Assembly (NCBI GenBank): GCA_009692305.1
Contig: SHZK01000009.1
Span: forward strand, 1 to 64,000
Direction of reading: 5' to 3'
From: Gammaproteobacteria bacterium
GTDB taxonomy: Bacteria > Pseudomonadota > Gammaproteobacteria > Pseudomonadales > Pseudohongiellaceae
DNA length: 64,000 nucleotides
Under the pieces are notes generated by a model that was given only the letters and a program-made list of their open reading frames with translations, was not told where the DNA came from and did not search any database. Below are positions 54,298 to 64,000 of the stretch, piece after piece. Position 1 is the first letter of the stretch, and each line of letters opens with the position of its first letter. A program made the position numbers and the translations under genes.

Positions 54298-54897
54298 ATG
54301 AATATATTGAAGAAATTTCTGTTAGTGGGAAGTATGCTGTGGTTACTGCCTGGATTGTTGCAAGCGCAACAGTTAACGGCCGTGGAAACTGCCGAAATCG
54401 GTGTGCAGACGTTGCTTGAGACTGTAGCTGAATCCAAGGCTTACTTCCTGACTGACCGCGACCGCTATTATGCCGATGTTGAGTCGGTGCTTACTTCATT
54501 TGTCGATTTTAATGCGGTTGCTGAAGTCGTAATGTCGCGGTTCGCTGAATCTGCCTCAGATGCGCAGAAGCAACGCTTCGCCGATATACTTAAAACTACG
54601 TTGACACGGTTCTATGGTGCCTCGCTCGTGTCCTATGAAGGGCAAGAATTGGTATTTCTGCCTGACAATGTACCAGCTGCGCCTGGCGACGATACTGTTG
54701 TTGGAATGGAATTGCGTGGCGGAGACAGTGCGTTACGCCTGCAGTATCAAATGTTTCTGAACAGTAATAATGAGTGGAAGCTGAAGAATATTAGCCTGGC
54801 CGGAATAAATCTTGGTCGCCAGTATTTCACCCAATTTTCTGCGTTGATGACGAAATACAACAACGACATTGAGCAGGTGCTGGATAACTGGCAATAA
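54298..54897 (+). CDS. mlaC: Phospholipid shuttle periplasmic protein MlaC
   Basis: A 199-residue periplasmic protein with a signal peptide (LLVGSMLWLLPGLLQA, cut after AQA/QA) and the Tol-Tol/Ttg2 domain (ADVESVLTSFVDFNAVAEVV, then LQYQMFLNSNNEWKLKNISL). It carries phospholipids between the outer membrane and the MlaFEDB complex. A good ribosome site (GGGGA) precedes it. mlaF, mlaE and mlaD, normally upstream, and mlaB, normally after it, are absent here, so it must act with partners encoded elsewhere, if at all. Confidence 0.9.
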   Translation: MNILKKFLLVGSMLWLLPGLLQAQQLTAVETAEIGVQTLLETVAESKAYFLTDRDRYYADVESVLTSFVDFNAVAEVVMSRFAESASDAQKQRFADILKTTLTRFYGASLVSYEGQELVFLPDNVPAAPGDDTVVGMELRGGDSALRLQYQMFLNSNNEWKLKNISLAGINLGRQYFTQFSALMTKYNNDIEQVLDNWQ

Positions 54898-54911
54898 CTT
54901 GGAGTAGTAGT

Positions 54912-55148
54912 TTGGAAGCGGATGAAATTAAGGCAATACTGGTGGCCGAGCTACCGGAATGTACGGTGACAGTAGAAGGCAGTGGGGGCAAATTTCTTGT
55001 ATCTGCAGTCGGTGATGTTTTCGCTGGTTTGAATGCTGTCAAACGCCAGCAGACTATCTACAAAATTCTCAATCAGCACATTGCTAGTGGCGCGATTCAC
55101 GCCGTGACTATGCGCTTGCAATCCGCGGCTGAGTCCAGGGCCAGCTGA
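54912..55148 (+). CDS. ibaG: BolA-family protein IbaG/YrbA
   Basis: A 78-residue BolA-type protein with a TTG start (GGAG 8 bases upstream) and the fold's VEGSGGKFLVSAVGDVFAGL segment, KRQQTIYKIL and the final HAVTMRL. IbaG interacts with monothiol glutaredoxins and Fe-S clusters. It lies between mlaC and murA as usual, 14 bases after mlaC. Confidence 0.9.
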   Translation: MEADEIKAILVAELPECTVTVEGSGGKFLVSAVGDVFAGLNAVKRQQTIYKILNQHIASGAIHAVTMRLQSAAESRAS

Positions 55149-55159
55149 ATGGGATTTGA

Positions 55160-56494
<1,335 letters not shown>

Positions 56495-56556
56495 TTTAAT
56501 TTTATCGCATCTTTCTGATTTAACTCATTGAAGTCATTCAATAGAGACTAGGCAGT

Positions 56557-57198
56557 ATGAATTCATCTCACCTGGTTATAGCACTGACAAAGGGTCGTAT
56601 ACTGGACGAAGTGCTGCCGCTCTTTGTGCAGGCTGGCATCGTGCCAGCGGAAGACATTTCCAAGAGCCGAAAATTGATTTTCGACACGAATATCAAGCAT
56701 GTGAGGCTTATGGTAATCCGGGGATCTGATGTGCCTACCTATGTTGAGTTTGGCAGTGCTGACATGGGTGTGGTTGGAAAAGATCTTATACTTGAATATG
56801 GCAGCGAAGGATTTTACGAGCCATTGGATCTGAAAATAGCCAGGTGTCGCTTGATGACCGCTGAACCGGTGAATGCAATAGCCAGCAATGGGCGTTTGAA
56901 AGTGGCAACAAAGTTTACCAATATTGCCAAGCAGTATTTTGCTGAACAGGGCAAGCAAATAGATCTGATTAAACTCAATGGTGCGCTGGAGTTGGCGCCA
57001 TCGATGGGCCTGGCTGATGCGATCGTCGATATCGTGGACACTGGTAATACTCTCCGCGCCAACGGTCTGGAGCCGCGGGAGCTAATCGCCGAGGTGAGTT
57101 CGCGCGTAATCGTGAACAAGGCGTCGATGAAGATAAAGAACAAGATAATTCGAGAGATACTCGGCAAATTGCGCAAGGCTGTAGACTCAAGCAATTGA
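56557..57198 (+). CDS. hisG: ATP phosphoribosyltransferase HisG (short form)
   Basis: The first enzyme of histidine synthesis. At 213 residues it is the short form, lacking the regulatory C-terminal domain, and therefore expected to need HisZ for activity. It has the PRPP-binding segment [17 protein letters not shown]. hisZ is not in this window. Confidence 0.94.
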   Translation: MNSSHLVIALTKGRILDEVLPLFVQAGIVPAEDISKSRKLIFDTNIKHVRLMVIRGSDVPTYVEFGSADMGVVGKDLILEYGSEGFYEPLDLKIARCRLMTAEPVNAIASNGRLKVATKFTNIAKQYFAEQGKQIDLIKLNGALELAPSMGLADAIVDIVDTGNTLRANGLEPRELIAEVSSRVIVNKASMKIKNKIIREILGKLRKAVDSSN

Positions 57199-57249
57199 TG
57201 TGGCTGCAGTGTTAATACATGTTGATTCACTATGTCTGCAAATTAACTC

Positions 57250-58587
57250 ATGACTGATTCGAAAATAACCATGCGACGGCTATCAAGCAGTGATGCAGAT
57301 TTCAGCAAGAATCTGCACACGCTGCTGGATCGTGACATGTTGATTGCAGATGATGTAATGCATACAGTCTCGACAATTCTCCGTGATGTGCGTAAGCGGG
57401 GTGATCAGGCGGTCGTGGACTATACAAATAAATTTGATGGTCGCAACGCGTGTTCTATGGCCGACCTGATAGTGACTCGAGATCAAATGGAGACGGCACT
57501 GCAGAAATTGCCGGGATCGCAACGCGCTGCACTGACCCATGCTGCCGAGCGTATTCGCAGCTATCACGAGAAGCAGAAGCAGGTGTCATGGCAATACACT
57601 GAAGCAGATGGTTCTGTATACGGGCAAAAGGTGAGTCCTTTGCAACGTGTGGGTATTTATGTGCCCGGTGGCAAGGCCAACTACCCTTCGTCGGCGCTGA
57701 TGCTGGCGATACCGGCACAAGTCGCCGGTGTTACTGAGATAGTAGCTACCGTGCCCACTGCCCATACTGGGAACAGTGGACTGGTATTCGCCGCAGCCGC
57801 GCTGGCTGGAGTAACTCGCTTATATACCATCGGTGGTGCCCAGGCTGTGGCTGCTATGGCCTATGGGACTGAATCCATTCCAAGAGTCGACAAGATTACC
57901 GGGCCTGGCAATATATATGTAACCGTTGCGAAGAAACTTGTGTTCGGCGAAGTGGGCATAGACATGATTGCGGGACCGTCTGAGCTGACAATTATTTGCG
58001 ATGGAGATACGAATCCGGATTGGATAGCGATGGATTTGTTTTCGCAGGCTGAGCACGACGAGCAGGCGCAATCGATCCTGATTTCAGCAGACGCTGCGTT
58101 TCTTAACAAAGTTGAAGAAAGTATTCAAAAGTTGCTACCGACCATGGAGCGCAAGGCAATTATCAGTGCATCTTTGCGGAATCGCGGCATATTCATTCTT
58201 GTGAAGAATTTGCAGGAAGCAGCTGAAGTGAGCAATCAAATTGCTCCCGAACATCTGGAATTATCAGTGGCAGACCCAACTGCAATAGTTAACCAGATAC
58301 ACCATGCCGGAGCGATATTCCTGGGCCGCTATTCCGCAGAGGCGCTGGGAGATTATTGTGCAGGACCGAGTCATGTGTTGCCGACCTCAGGCACCGCGAG
58401 ATTTTTCTCGGCGCTCGGAGTCTATGATTTCCAAAAACGCAGCTCAATAATCTATAGTTCTGCAGCGGGTGCTGCCGTTCTTGCAAAAACTGCTGCAGAG
58501 CTTGCGCGCAACGAAGGGCTGCAAGCGCATGCCTTGTCTGCTGAATATCGCTTGGGTGAGATAGCGGCAGCACTCAAAGATCAATAA
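57250..58587 (+). CDS. hisD: Histidinol dehydrogenase HisD
   Basis: The last two oxidation steps of histidine synthesis. The 445-residue product has KITGPGNIYV, GPSELTIICD, the zinc-region AEHDEQAQS, and GPSHVLPTSGTARF. It follows hisG by 51 bases. hisC, which often comes next, is missing: the stop overlaps the convergent protease gene by 14 bases. Confidence 0.95.
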   Translation: MTDSKITMRRLSSSDADFSKNLHTLLDRDMLIADDVMHTVSTILRDVRKRGDQAVVDYTNKFDGRNACSMADLIVTRDQMETALQKLPGSQRAALTHAAERIRSYHEKQKQVSWQYTEADGSVYGQKVSPLQRVGIYVPGGKANYPSSALMLAIPAQVAGVTEIVATVPTAHTGNSGLVFAAAALAGVTRLYTIGGAQAVAAMAYGTESIPRVDKITGPGNIYVTVAKKLVFGEVGIDMIAGPSELTIICDGDTNPDWIAMDLFSQAEHDEQAQSILISADAAFLNKVEESIQKLLPTMERKAIISASLRNRGIFILVKNLQEAAEVSNQIAPEHLELSVADPTAIVNQIHHAGAIFLGRYSAEALGDYCAGPSHVLPTSGTARFFSALGVYDFQKRSSIIYSSAAGAAVLAKTAAELARNEGLQAHALSAEYRLGEIAAALKDQ

Positions 58588-59701
58588 CTATCGCCTGACC
58601 AAATCCAAGAGTGGTCGGCAAGGTGATTGCTTGACCTTCGCGATACACCTCGATTAATACCGTTTCACCAGGTTTCTTATTTCTCACTTCCAACATAATA
58701 TTCTGTGCGTCGATACCTGACACATTGCCTACTCTAGTGATGACATCGCCCGGTTTGATGCCGGCGCGCATAGCTGGACCGCCCTCATCAACTCGCTCTA
58801 CCAACATACCGCGAATGTGATGCACACCGAAAAATACCTGACTCGATTCCGAATTTAACGCTTCTCCAGTTACCACTCCGAGGTATCCCGAATTTGCTTC
58901 GATCGCCTGCTCTACCATGTCGCGCAAGATGCCAATAGCGGAATCAGTCGGTGTTGCAAATCCGATGCCTTCTGAAGTTCCGGATTCCGAAATAATTGAC
59001 GAATTAATTCCGACCATTCTCCCAAGGCTGTCAATGAGTGCACCACCGGAATTGCCTGGATTTATCGCGGCGTCAGTTTGGATGCTGGATATCAAGCCTT
59101 CGTCATTCCTGCTCAAAGCACTAACTATTCCCTGAGATACAGACTGCCCGATGTTTCTTGGATAACCAATCGCGAACACGATGTCACCTACTGCCAGATG
59201 CTGCGGGTCACTAGTCGGAATAGGGGGCAAGTTATCCATATTAATGTGTAACACTGCAAGATCGCTGGTTTCGTCCCAGGCTATGACAGTGGCAGGAGTC
59301 TTGCGACCATCATATAGAGTGACTTCTGTATCGAATGTGTCAAACAGGGTATCTACAACATGCAAATTGGTGAGTATGTAGCCGCGCGCATCGACTATGA
59401 TCCCGGAGCCAAGACTCGGACGTTCTCCCAGGTACAGATTAAGCTGATCGTCTGCAGTTCGTTCCACCGATTCCACGTTGACGCGGGTGGCATTGATAGC
59501 TACCACGGACGGAGCTGCTTTTTTTATCGCTTCAGCATACGAGTCTGGAATGTCTTCTGCCACTGACGCCATCTGGTCGTTGCGCTCGAGTACCAATTGA
59601 ATCTGCTGTAATTGCTGATACTGGAGATAGCCAATTCCTGCGAGAATGCCGCAGACTATCGGCCAGCTAACGACCTGCAGAATTGACTTGAAGCGGTTCA
59701 T
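58574..59701 (-). CDS. algW: DegS/AlgW-type periplasmic serine protease
   Basis: A 375-residue HtrA protease with one N-terminal membrane anchor (VSWPIVCGILAGIGYL), catalytic His in NLHVVD, Asp in TSDLAVL, and Ser in NPGNSGGAL, then a single PDZ domain (about 265-360). One PDZ and an anchor indicate the DegS/AlgW class, which cuts anti-sigma factors on envelope stress. The Pseudomonas order (hisD-hisC-algW) supports the name. Whether it acts on the anti-sigma at 3290-4156 is not known. Confidence 0.87.
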   Translation of the reverse strand: MNRFKSILQVVSWPIVCGILAGIGYLQYQQLQQIQLVLERNDQMASVAEDIPDSYAEAIKKAAPSVVAINATRVNVESVERTADDQLNLYLGERPSLGSGIIVDARGYILTNLHVVDTLFDTFDTEVTLYDGRKTPATVIAWDETSDLAVLHINMDNLPPIPTSDPQHLAVGDIVFAIGYPRNIGQSVSQGIVSALSRNDEGLISSIQTDAAINPGNSGGALIDSLGRMVGINSSIISESGTSEGIGFATPTDSAIGILRDMVEQAIEANSGYLGVVTGEALNSESSQVFFGVHHIRGMLVERVDEGGPAMRAGIKPGDVITRVGNVSGIDAQNIMLEVRNKKPGETVLIEVYREGQAITLPTTLGFGQAIVIDL

Positions 59702-59810
59702 TCGAGATTTCCGGTATGTCCAAAACGCCCGACTTCGGAGAAAGCCATCGACGCACCAATATACTGCCTTGTGATTCAGGAATCCAAATAATTCAGGGTT
59801 TCACAGCAGC

Positions 59811-61712
59811 CTAGATTATTTTTTCCGCGCGCATCAGTTTGATCACGGCATTCACACATTGATCGACGCCAAGTGCTGCGGTGTCGAGCTCCAGGTGCAC
59901 GAATTCAGGTGGGCTATAAAGGAACGATAGGCCCGGTATATCGGTGGAGTCTGAGCCTTCGGCCGCCGCATACAGACCACTGGGGTCGCGTTGAATGCAC
60001 ACTTCCAGAGGCGGATTTAAATAGATGATGTAGCAGTTATCCTTGCCAATAACACTTACTGCATGTTCCTGTGAGTCGCGATTTGGCGCCACAAATGACG
60101 CGACGCAAATCAAGCCGGAATCATTCAGGAAGCGTGCAATGTGTGCGCTGCGGCGCAAGTTTTCGGCGCGGCCTTCGGCGTCGTGGGGCAGATCCTTTGA
60201 TATACCCAAGCGCATGGTCTTGCCGTCCAGTACAGTGCTGACACGTCCGTGGTCGAAAAGTTTGCGTTCGAGTCCGTGCGCCAGCGTGGATTTACCTGCG
60301 CCGGAAATACCGATAAACATAATTGTGGCTGGCTTCTGGCCATAGCGCGCAGCTCGTTCTTCTTTGGTAACGTGGATATTGCTTGCTGCAGGAATTTTGT
60401 CATGCCGCTGCTGTTCACAATCAATCATTCCCGCTGCAACGGTAACATTGCTGAGTTGATCGATAATGATAAAGCTTCCCATAGCGCGATTCTCGCTATA
60501 AGCGTCGAAGCACACTATCTGGTCAAGATTGACCTCAACCAGACCAATTCCGTTTAGTTCCAGACTGGGAGCCGGTAGTCTGGTCAGGGTATTCACATCA
60601 ATTCGGTTGCGGATTGCCGCGATACGTCCGCCGACGATTTTGGTTCCAAGTTTGAAGTCGTAATGTTTTCCAGGCAATAAAGGATTCTCCGTCATCCATA
60701 CAACGGTTGCATCGAAGTGATCGCGACATGTGGGTCCGTTATGGGAATGCGCAATTACATCGCCTCGACTGACATCGATTTCGTCTTCGAGCGTGAGTGT
60801 GACTGCCATTTCGGCGTGCGCAAGTTCCAATTCTTCATCAAAGGTCACGATGGACTTGATGCGACTGACCTTGTTGGAGGGGAGTGTGATTATTTCATCA
60901 CCCTTGCGTACCACACCGGAGGCAACTGTGCCGCAAAATCCGCGGAAATTCAGATTGGGCCGATTTACATATTGCACGGGAAACCTGAAGTCGACGTAGT
61001 TGCGATCGGCTGCGATCTCCACCGTCTCCAGTATCGGCATCAGAGCGGCACCGTCGTACCAGGGCATGCTGGTGCTGGGGTTGACTACATTGTCACCGTT
61101 GAGTGCTGAGATTGGAATAAAATGAAAATCTGCGGACGCCAGGTTTTTGCTGAATTGAATATAATCTGCTTTGATCGAATCAAACGTTGATTGACTGAAG
61201 TCAACGAGGTCCATCTTATTGATGGCGACAATGAGGTGTTTAATGCCAAGAAGCGACGCGATAAAGCTGTGTCTGCGAGTCTGGGTTTGCACGCCGTGTC
61301 TGGCATCGATAAGAATAATGGCAAGGTCACAGGTAGACGCTCCTGTGGCCATGTTGCGAGTGTATTGTTCGTGGCCAGGGGTGTCGGCAATAATGAATTT
61401 TCGGCGGGACGTAGAAAAATACCTGTAAGCCACGTCAATTGTAATACCTTGTTCACGTTCAGCCTGCAGACCGTCGACAAGTAGTGCGAGGTCCAGTTTT
61501 CCTCCGGTGGTGCCAGATTTAACGCTGTCTGCTGTTATGGCGGCGAGTTGATCTTCATAAATCATTTTCGAGTCGTGCAGTAAGCGCCCTATTAGTGTGC
61601 TCTTGCCGTCATCTACACTGCCACACGTAAGCAAACGCAATAACTCTTTGCGTTCGTGTTGTGCCAGATAGGCATTGATATCTGTGCTGATTAAGTCCGA
61701 CTGATGCGACAT
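59811..61712 (-). CDS. cysNC: Bifunctional sulfate adenylyltransferase GTPase / APS kinase
   Basis: A 633-residue fusion. The N-terminal GTPase CysN ([27 protein letters not shown]) drives APS formation with CysD. The C-terminal APS kinase CysC (about 450-633; Walker [12 protein letters not shown]) makes PAPS. The kinase part belongs to a variant subgroup: DGKTMR in place of the common DGDNVR, and ASFVAP in place of the usual FISP serine motif. It is 59 bases after cysD. Confidence 0.92.
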   Translation of the reverse strand: MSHQSDLISTDINAYLAQHERKELLRLLTCGSVDDGKSTLIGRLLHDSKMIYEDQLAAITADSVKSGTTGGKLDLALLVDGLQAEREQGITIDVAYRYFSTSRRKFIIADTPGHEQYTRNMATGASTCDLAIILIDARHGVQTQTRRHSFIASLLGIKHLIVAINKMDLVDFSQSTFDSIKADYIQFSKNLASADFHFIPISALNGDNVVNPSTSMPWYDGAALMPILETVEIAADRNYVDFRFPVQYVNRPNLNFRGFCGTVASGVVRKGDEIITLPSNKVSRIKSIVTFDEELELAHAEMAVTLTLEDEIDVSRGDVIAHSHNGPTCRDHFDATVVWMTENPLLPGKHYDFKLGTKIVGGRIAAIRNRIDVNTLTRLPAPSLELNGIGLVEVNLDQIVCFDAYSENRAMGSFIIIDQLSNVTVAAGMIDCEQQRHDKIPAASNIHVTKEERAARYGQKPATIMFIGISGAGKSTLAHGLERKLFDHGRVSTVLDGKTMRLGISKDLPHDAEGRAENLRRSAHIARFLNDSGLICVASFVAPNRDSQEHAVSVIGKDNCYIIYLNPPLEVCIQRDPSGLYAAAEGSDSTDIPGLSFLYSPPEFVHLELDTAALGVDQCVNAVIKLMRAEKII

Positions 61713-61771
61713 GCAATGAATTCTCTAACCACTAAGGAGTGGTTAATTTGCGCGATTGAATAATGCAACGC

Positions 61772-62680
61772 TTAAAAGTAGCCCTTGCGTTTCTTTTCTT
61801 CCATGGACCCGGATTTGTCAGAATCTATTAATCTGCCTTGACGTTCAGAGCTGGTGGTCAAAAGCATTTCCTGAATAATTTCCGGTAGAGTGGTGGCAGA
61901 TGATTCCACTGCTCCAGTCAGCGGATAGCATCCAAGTGTTCTGAATCGAACCATCTTGGTTTCGATTTTTTGATTTTCAGCGATTGGCATTCTGCCATCA
62001 TCTACCATTATATTGACACCATCGATCATGACAATCGGTCGTGGTTTTGCGAAATAGAGCGGTACGATATCTATGTTGTTCAGGTAGATGTATTGCCATA
62101 CATCCAATTCAGTCCAGTTGGATAGCGGAAACACCCTGATGCTTTCACCCTTGTTAACCCGGCCATTGTAGATATTCCACAATTCGGGTCGTTGATTCTT
62201 CGGATCCCAGACATGATTCCTGTCTCGAAATGAAAACACGCGTTCTTTCGCGCGGGATTTCTCTTCGTCGCGGCGAGCACCGCCAAATGCCGCATCAAAC
62301 TTGTGCTTGTTGAGGGCCTGCTTGAGCGCCTGGGTCTTCATCACATCTGTATGCTTCTCGCTGCCATGGGTGAATGGATTTACTCCTGCTTTCACACCTT
62401 CCTCATTGATATGGACAATCAGCTCCAGCCCGAGCTTTTCAATTTGCCGGTCGCGAAACTGGATCATTTCCCGAAACTTCCATGTGGTATCCACATGCAT
62501 GAGTGGGAATGGTGGCTTGCCCGGATAAAACGCTTTCAGTGCCAGATGTAACATCACTGAAGAATCTTTCCCGATAGAATAGAGCATTACCGGCTTGTCA
62601 AATTCCGCTGCTACTTCACGAATAATATGTATGCTTTCCGCTTCGAGTTGTTTAAGGTGAGTCAGGCTGTATTCGGACAT
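61772..62680 (-). CDS. cysD: Sulfate adenylyltransferase subunit 2
   Basis: A 302-residue PP-loop ATP pyrophosphatase-family protein ([18 protein letters not shown]) that forms APS from sulfate and ATP. Conserved [20 protein letters not shown] and the C-terminal [19 protein letters not shown] are intact. It precedes cysNC; together they supply reduced sulfur to cysK. Confidence 0.95.
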   Translation of the reverse strand: MSEYSLTHLKQLEAESIHIIREVAAEFDKPVMLYSIGKDSSVMLHLALKAFYPGKPPFPLMHVDTTWKFREMIQFRDRQIEKLGLELIVHINEEGVKAGVNPFTHGSEKHTDVMKTQALKQALNKHKFDAAFGGARRDEEKSRAKERVFSFRDRNHVWDPKNQRPELWNIYNGRVNKGESIRVFPLSNWTELDVWQYIYLNNIDIVPLYFAKPRPIVMIDGVNIMVDDGRMPIAENQKIETKMVRFRTLGCYPLTGAVESSATTLPEIIQEMLLTTSSERQGRLIDSDKSGSMEEKKRKGYF

Positions 62681-62749
62681 ATAGGCTTATATAGTTCAGG
62701 TAAAATCTGGTTGGATTCAGGTTTTAGGAATGATTGGAAATAGGCGGGA

Positions 62750-63220
62750 TTAATGCGTATGTGGAGCGGAGATATCTTCATCTGGCGCAGCTCGGGTCTT
62801 GTCGATACCAAAGTCTTCTGACAGTGCGCCTTTCTGCCCTGGCTTCTGCTTCGCTGCGTAATCCTTCGGAGGATTGAGACTTGCGACCGGGCCACTCTCA
62901 TCGCCATCATTTTGGAATGCAGATTCTGAGCGCGCCGGTAGTAATTTGCTGGCTACATCGTTGCTGCATAATTCCTGCGCACCACTGGCCAGATGTTGAT
63001 ACACCTCTTTATAACTTTCAGTCATATGCTGGAAAAGCTCTGCCGTCATGCTGAAATGATCGCTCACATTATCGCGATAATTATTGTGTGTATCTTTCAA
63101 ATCACGTATTTGGTTTTCCAGTTCCAGCACGCGCGCCGGGCTGGTGTTTAGCCTGCTGGCAAAAACCACGCCTATGATTATCCCTGCGACGAGACAGCCT
63201 ATAGCGATTAACCAAATCAT
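62750..63220 (-). CDS. zapG: Cell-division/envelope protein ZapG (YhcB, DUF1043)
   Basis: A 156-residue protein with one N-terminal helix (LIAIGCLVAGIIIGVVFASRL) and a coiled coil (LELENQIRDLKDTHNNYRDN) followed by HFSMTAELFQHMTESYKEVY, the DUF1043 signature. The C-terminal 50 residues are variable. It is divergent from zapE, as yhcB and zapE (yhcM) are in E. coli. Confidence 0.88.
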   Translation of the reverse strand: MIWLIAIGCLVAGIIIGVVFASRLNTSPARVLELENQIRDLKDTHNNYRDNVSDHFSMTAELFQHMTESYKEVYQHLASGAQELCSNDVASKLLPARSESAFQNDGDESGPVASLNPPKDYAAKQKPGQKGALSEDFGIDKTRAAPDEDISAPHTH

Positions 63221-63436
63221 ACTCTCGCAATCCTCGATTTCTGCAGCGTTGAACTGATCATTGTGTGATGTGAACCGAACGGGCGTAAGTATACCTCAGT
63301 TAGCCGTTTTAACTGTAAAAAGTTGAATTGTAATGCCGCATGTTCTGGCTGCTATAAGCTCTTGAGATGGTTTCGCAAGCGAAACATCCCTAGAATGCGC
63401 AGGCTTTAGATCTATAATTTCGGTCTGGTCCTTTAC

Positions 63437-64000
63437 ATGAATCCCCTTCAGCGATACCAATCTGATCTAGACGCTGGCTTGATCACAGCCGATCCGGCGC
63501 AATTGGAAATAGTCAAACAACTGCAGTTGCTCTTTGCCAGATTGCGACCGCCCCATGCGCTGCCACGCAGTATATGGGGTCGCTTGGCGGACAGGTTTTA
63601 CCGCAGACCATCACAAAAATCTGCAGTTGCAAAGGGTATATATCTCTGGGGAGGAGTTGGTAGAGGCAAAACCTATTTAATGGATATTCTGTGTGATTGC
63701 CTGTCTCCTGAAATACGCCTGCGAACGCATTTCCATCGCTTCATGCAGGATGTGCATACCGAATTGCGGAAGTTGCAAGGACAATCGAACCCTTTGGAGC
63801 AGGTTGCTGAGAATTTATCCGCACGCTACAGAGTCGTTTGCTTTGACGAATTCTTCGTACTTGATATAGCTGACGCAATGATCCTGGCGGGCCTGCTGGA
63901 GGCTCTATTCCGTCGGGGTGTGATACTGGTGACAACTTCCAATATTGCCCCAGCTGACTTGTATGAAAATGGGTTGCAAAGGGCACGATTCCTGCCAGCG
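63437..64000 (+). CDS. zapE: Cell-division ATPase ZapE, N-terminal part
   Basis: An AFG1-type AAA ATPase running off the window after 188 codons. Walker A is GGVGRGKTYLMD (about 73-84) and Walker B is VVCFDEFFVLDIADA. MNPLQRYQSDL at the ATG 63437 matches ZapE starts. ZapE acts at the division site late in cell division. It is divergent from zapG; the 216-base space between holds no other gene. Confidence 0.92.
   Translation, partial: MNPLQRYQSDLDAGLITADPAQLEIVKQLQLLFARLRPPHALPRSIWGRLADRFYRRPSQKSAVAKGIYLWGGVGRGKTYLMDILCDCLSPEIRLRTHFHRFMQDVHTELRKLQGQSNPLEQVAENLSARYRVVCFDEFFVLDIADAMILAGLLEALFRRGVILVTTSNIAPADLYENGLQRARFLPA

Overview
The window is a stretch of gammaproteobacterial chromosome of moderate GC content. 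Gene content and order match the Pseudomonas layout in several blocks: sfsA / aminotransferase / dksA / gluQ / cbrX / cbrA / cbrB / crcZ-like RNA / pcnB / panB / panC / acs; npr-rapZ-ptsN-rpoN-lptBAC-kdsC-kdsD; mlaC-ibaG-murA-hisG-hisD; algW / cysNC / cysD. Other details differ from Pseudomonas: folK, panD, hpf, hisC, mlaFED and mlaB are missing from their usual places, and a deoxynucleoside kinase sits where folK normally is. This suggests a relative within the broad Pseudomonadales / Cellvibrionales / Oceanospirillales group. The species cannot be named from sequence reading alone.

Layout. 1-185: end of an IS3-family element. 160-6508: leftward envelope-stress-like cluster (VWA lipoprotein, ECF sigma, anti-sigma, S9 peptidase lipoprotein, small secreted protein). 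6764-11736: cysK, a 2-hydroxyacid dehydrogenase with a zinc-ribbon protein, selA, and a Bcr/CflA-type exporter. 11849-21134: leftward run acs, DUF1272, OsmC, DUF58, TgpA-like transglutaminase, MoxR ATPase, TPR protein. 21239-31629: panC, panB, dNK, pcnB, a predicted CrcZ-like RNA with a sigma-54 promoter, the CbrB/CbrA two-component system, a small CbrX-like membrane protein, a frameshifted gluQ, and dksA. 31939-42209: aminotransferase, sfsA, Rieske protein, PLP enzyme, a membrane-anchored unknown, a coiled-coil lipoprotein, proton/sodium pyrophosphatase, mrp. 42329-43964: an AT-rich accessory patch with a GIY-YIG-type protein, insertion-sequence scars and a shortened small membrane protein. 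44076-53636: darP, mgtE, a long repeat-bearing gap, then the rpoN / nitrogen-PTS / LPS transport / Kdo cluster. 53673-54897: wreckage of yrbG facing an orphan mlaC. 54912-64000: ibaG, murA, hisG, hisD, periplasmic protease, sulfate activation, zapG, and the start of zapE.

The most interesting item is the 549-base gap between cbrB and pcnB. On the minus strand it holds a clear -24/-12 sigma-54 promoter just downstream of a sigma-54 activator gene. A possible upstream activator site lies within the following 150 bases. The predicted transcript contains five A-rich (AAN)n patches, the type of site that Hfq/Crc bind in Pseudomonas CrcZ. The window also encodes the sigma-54 factor itself (rpoN), so the sensor, activator, sigma factor and predicted target RNA all lie within 25 kb. 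Other notable points are a yrbG pseudogene reduced to its two ends next to a deletion that also removed mlaFED, two nearby compensating indels in gluQ, and two related IS3-type right ends about 43 kb apart, each touching the 3' end of a leftward gene.
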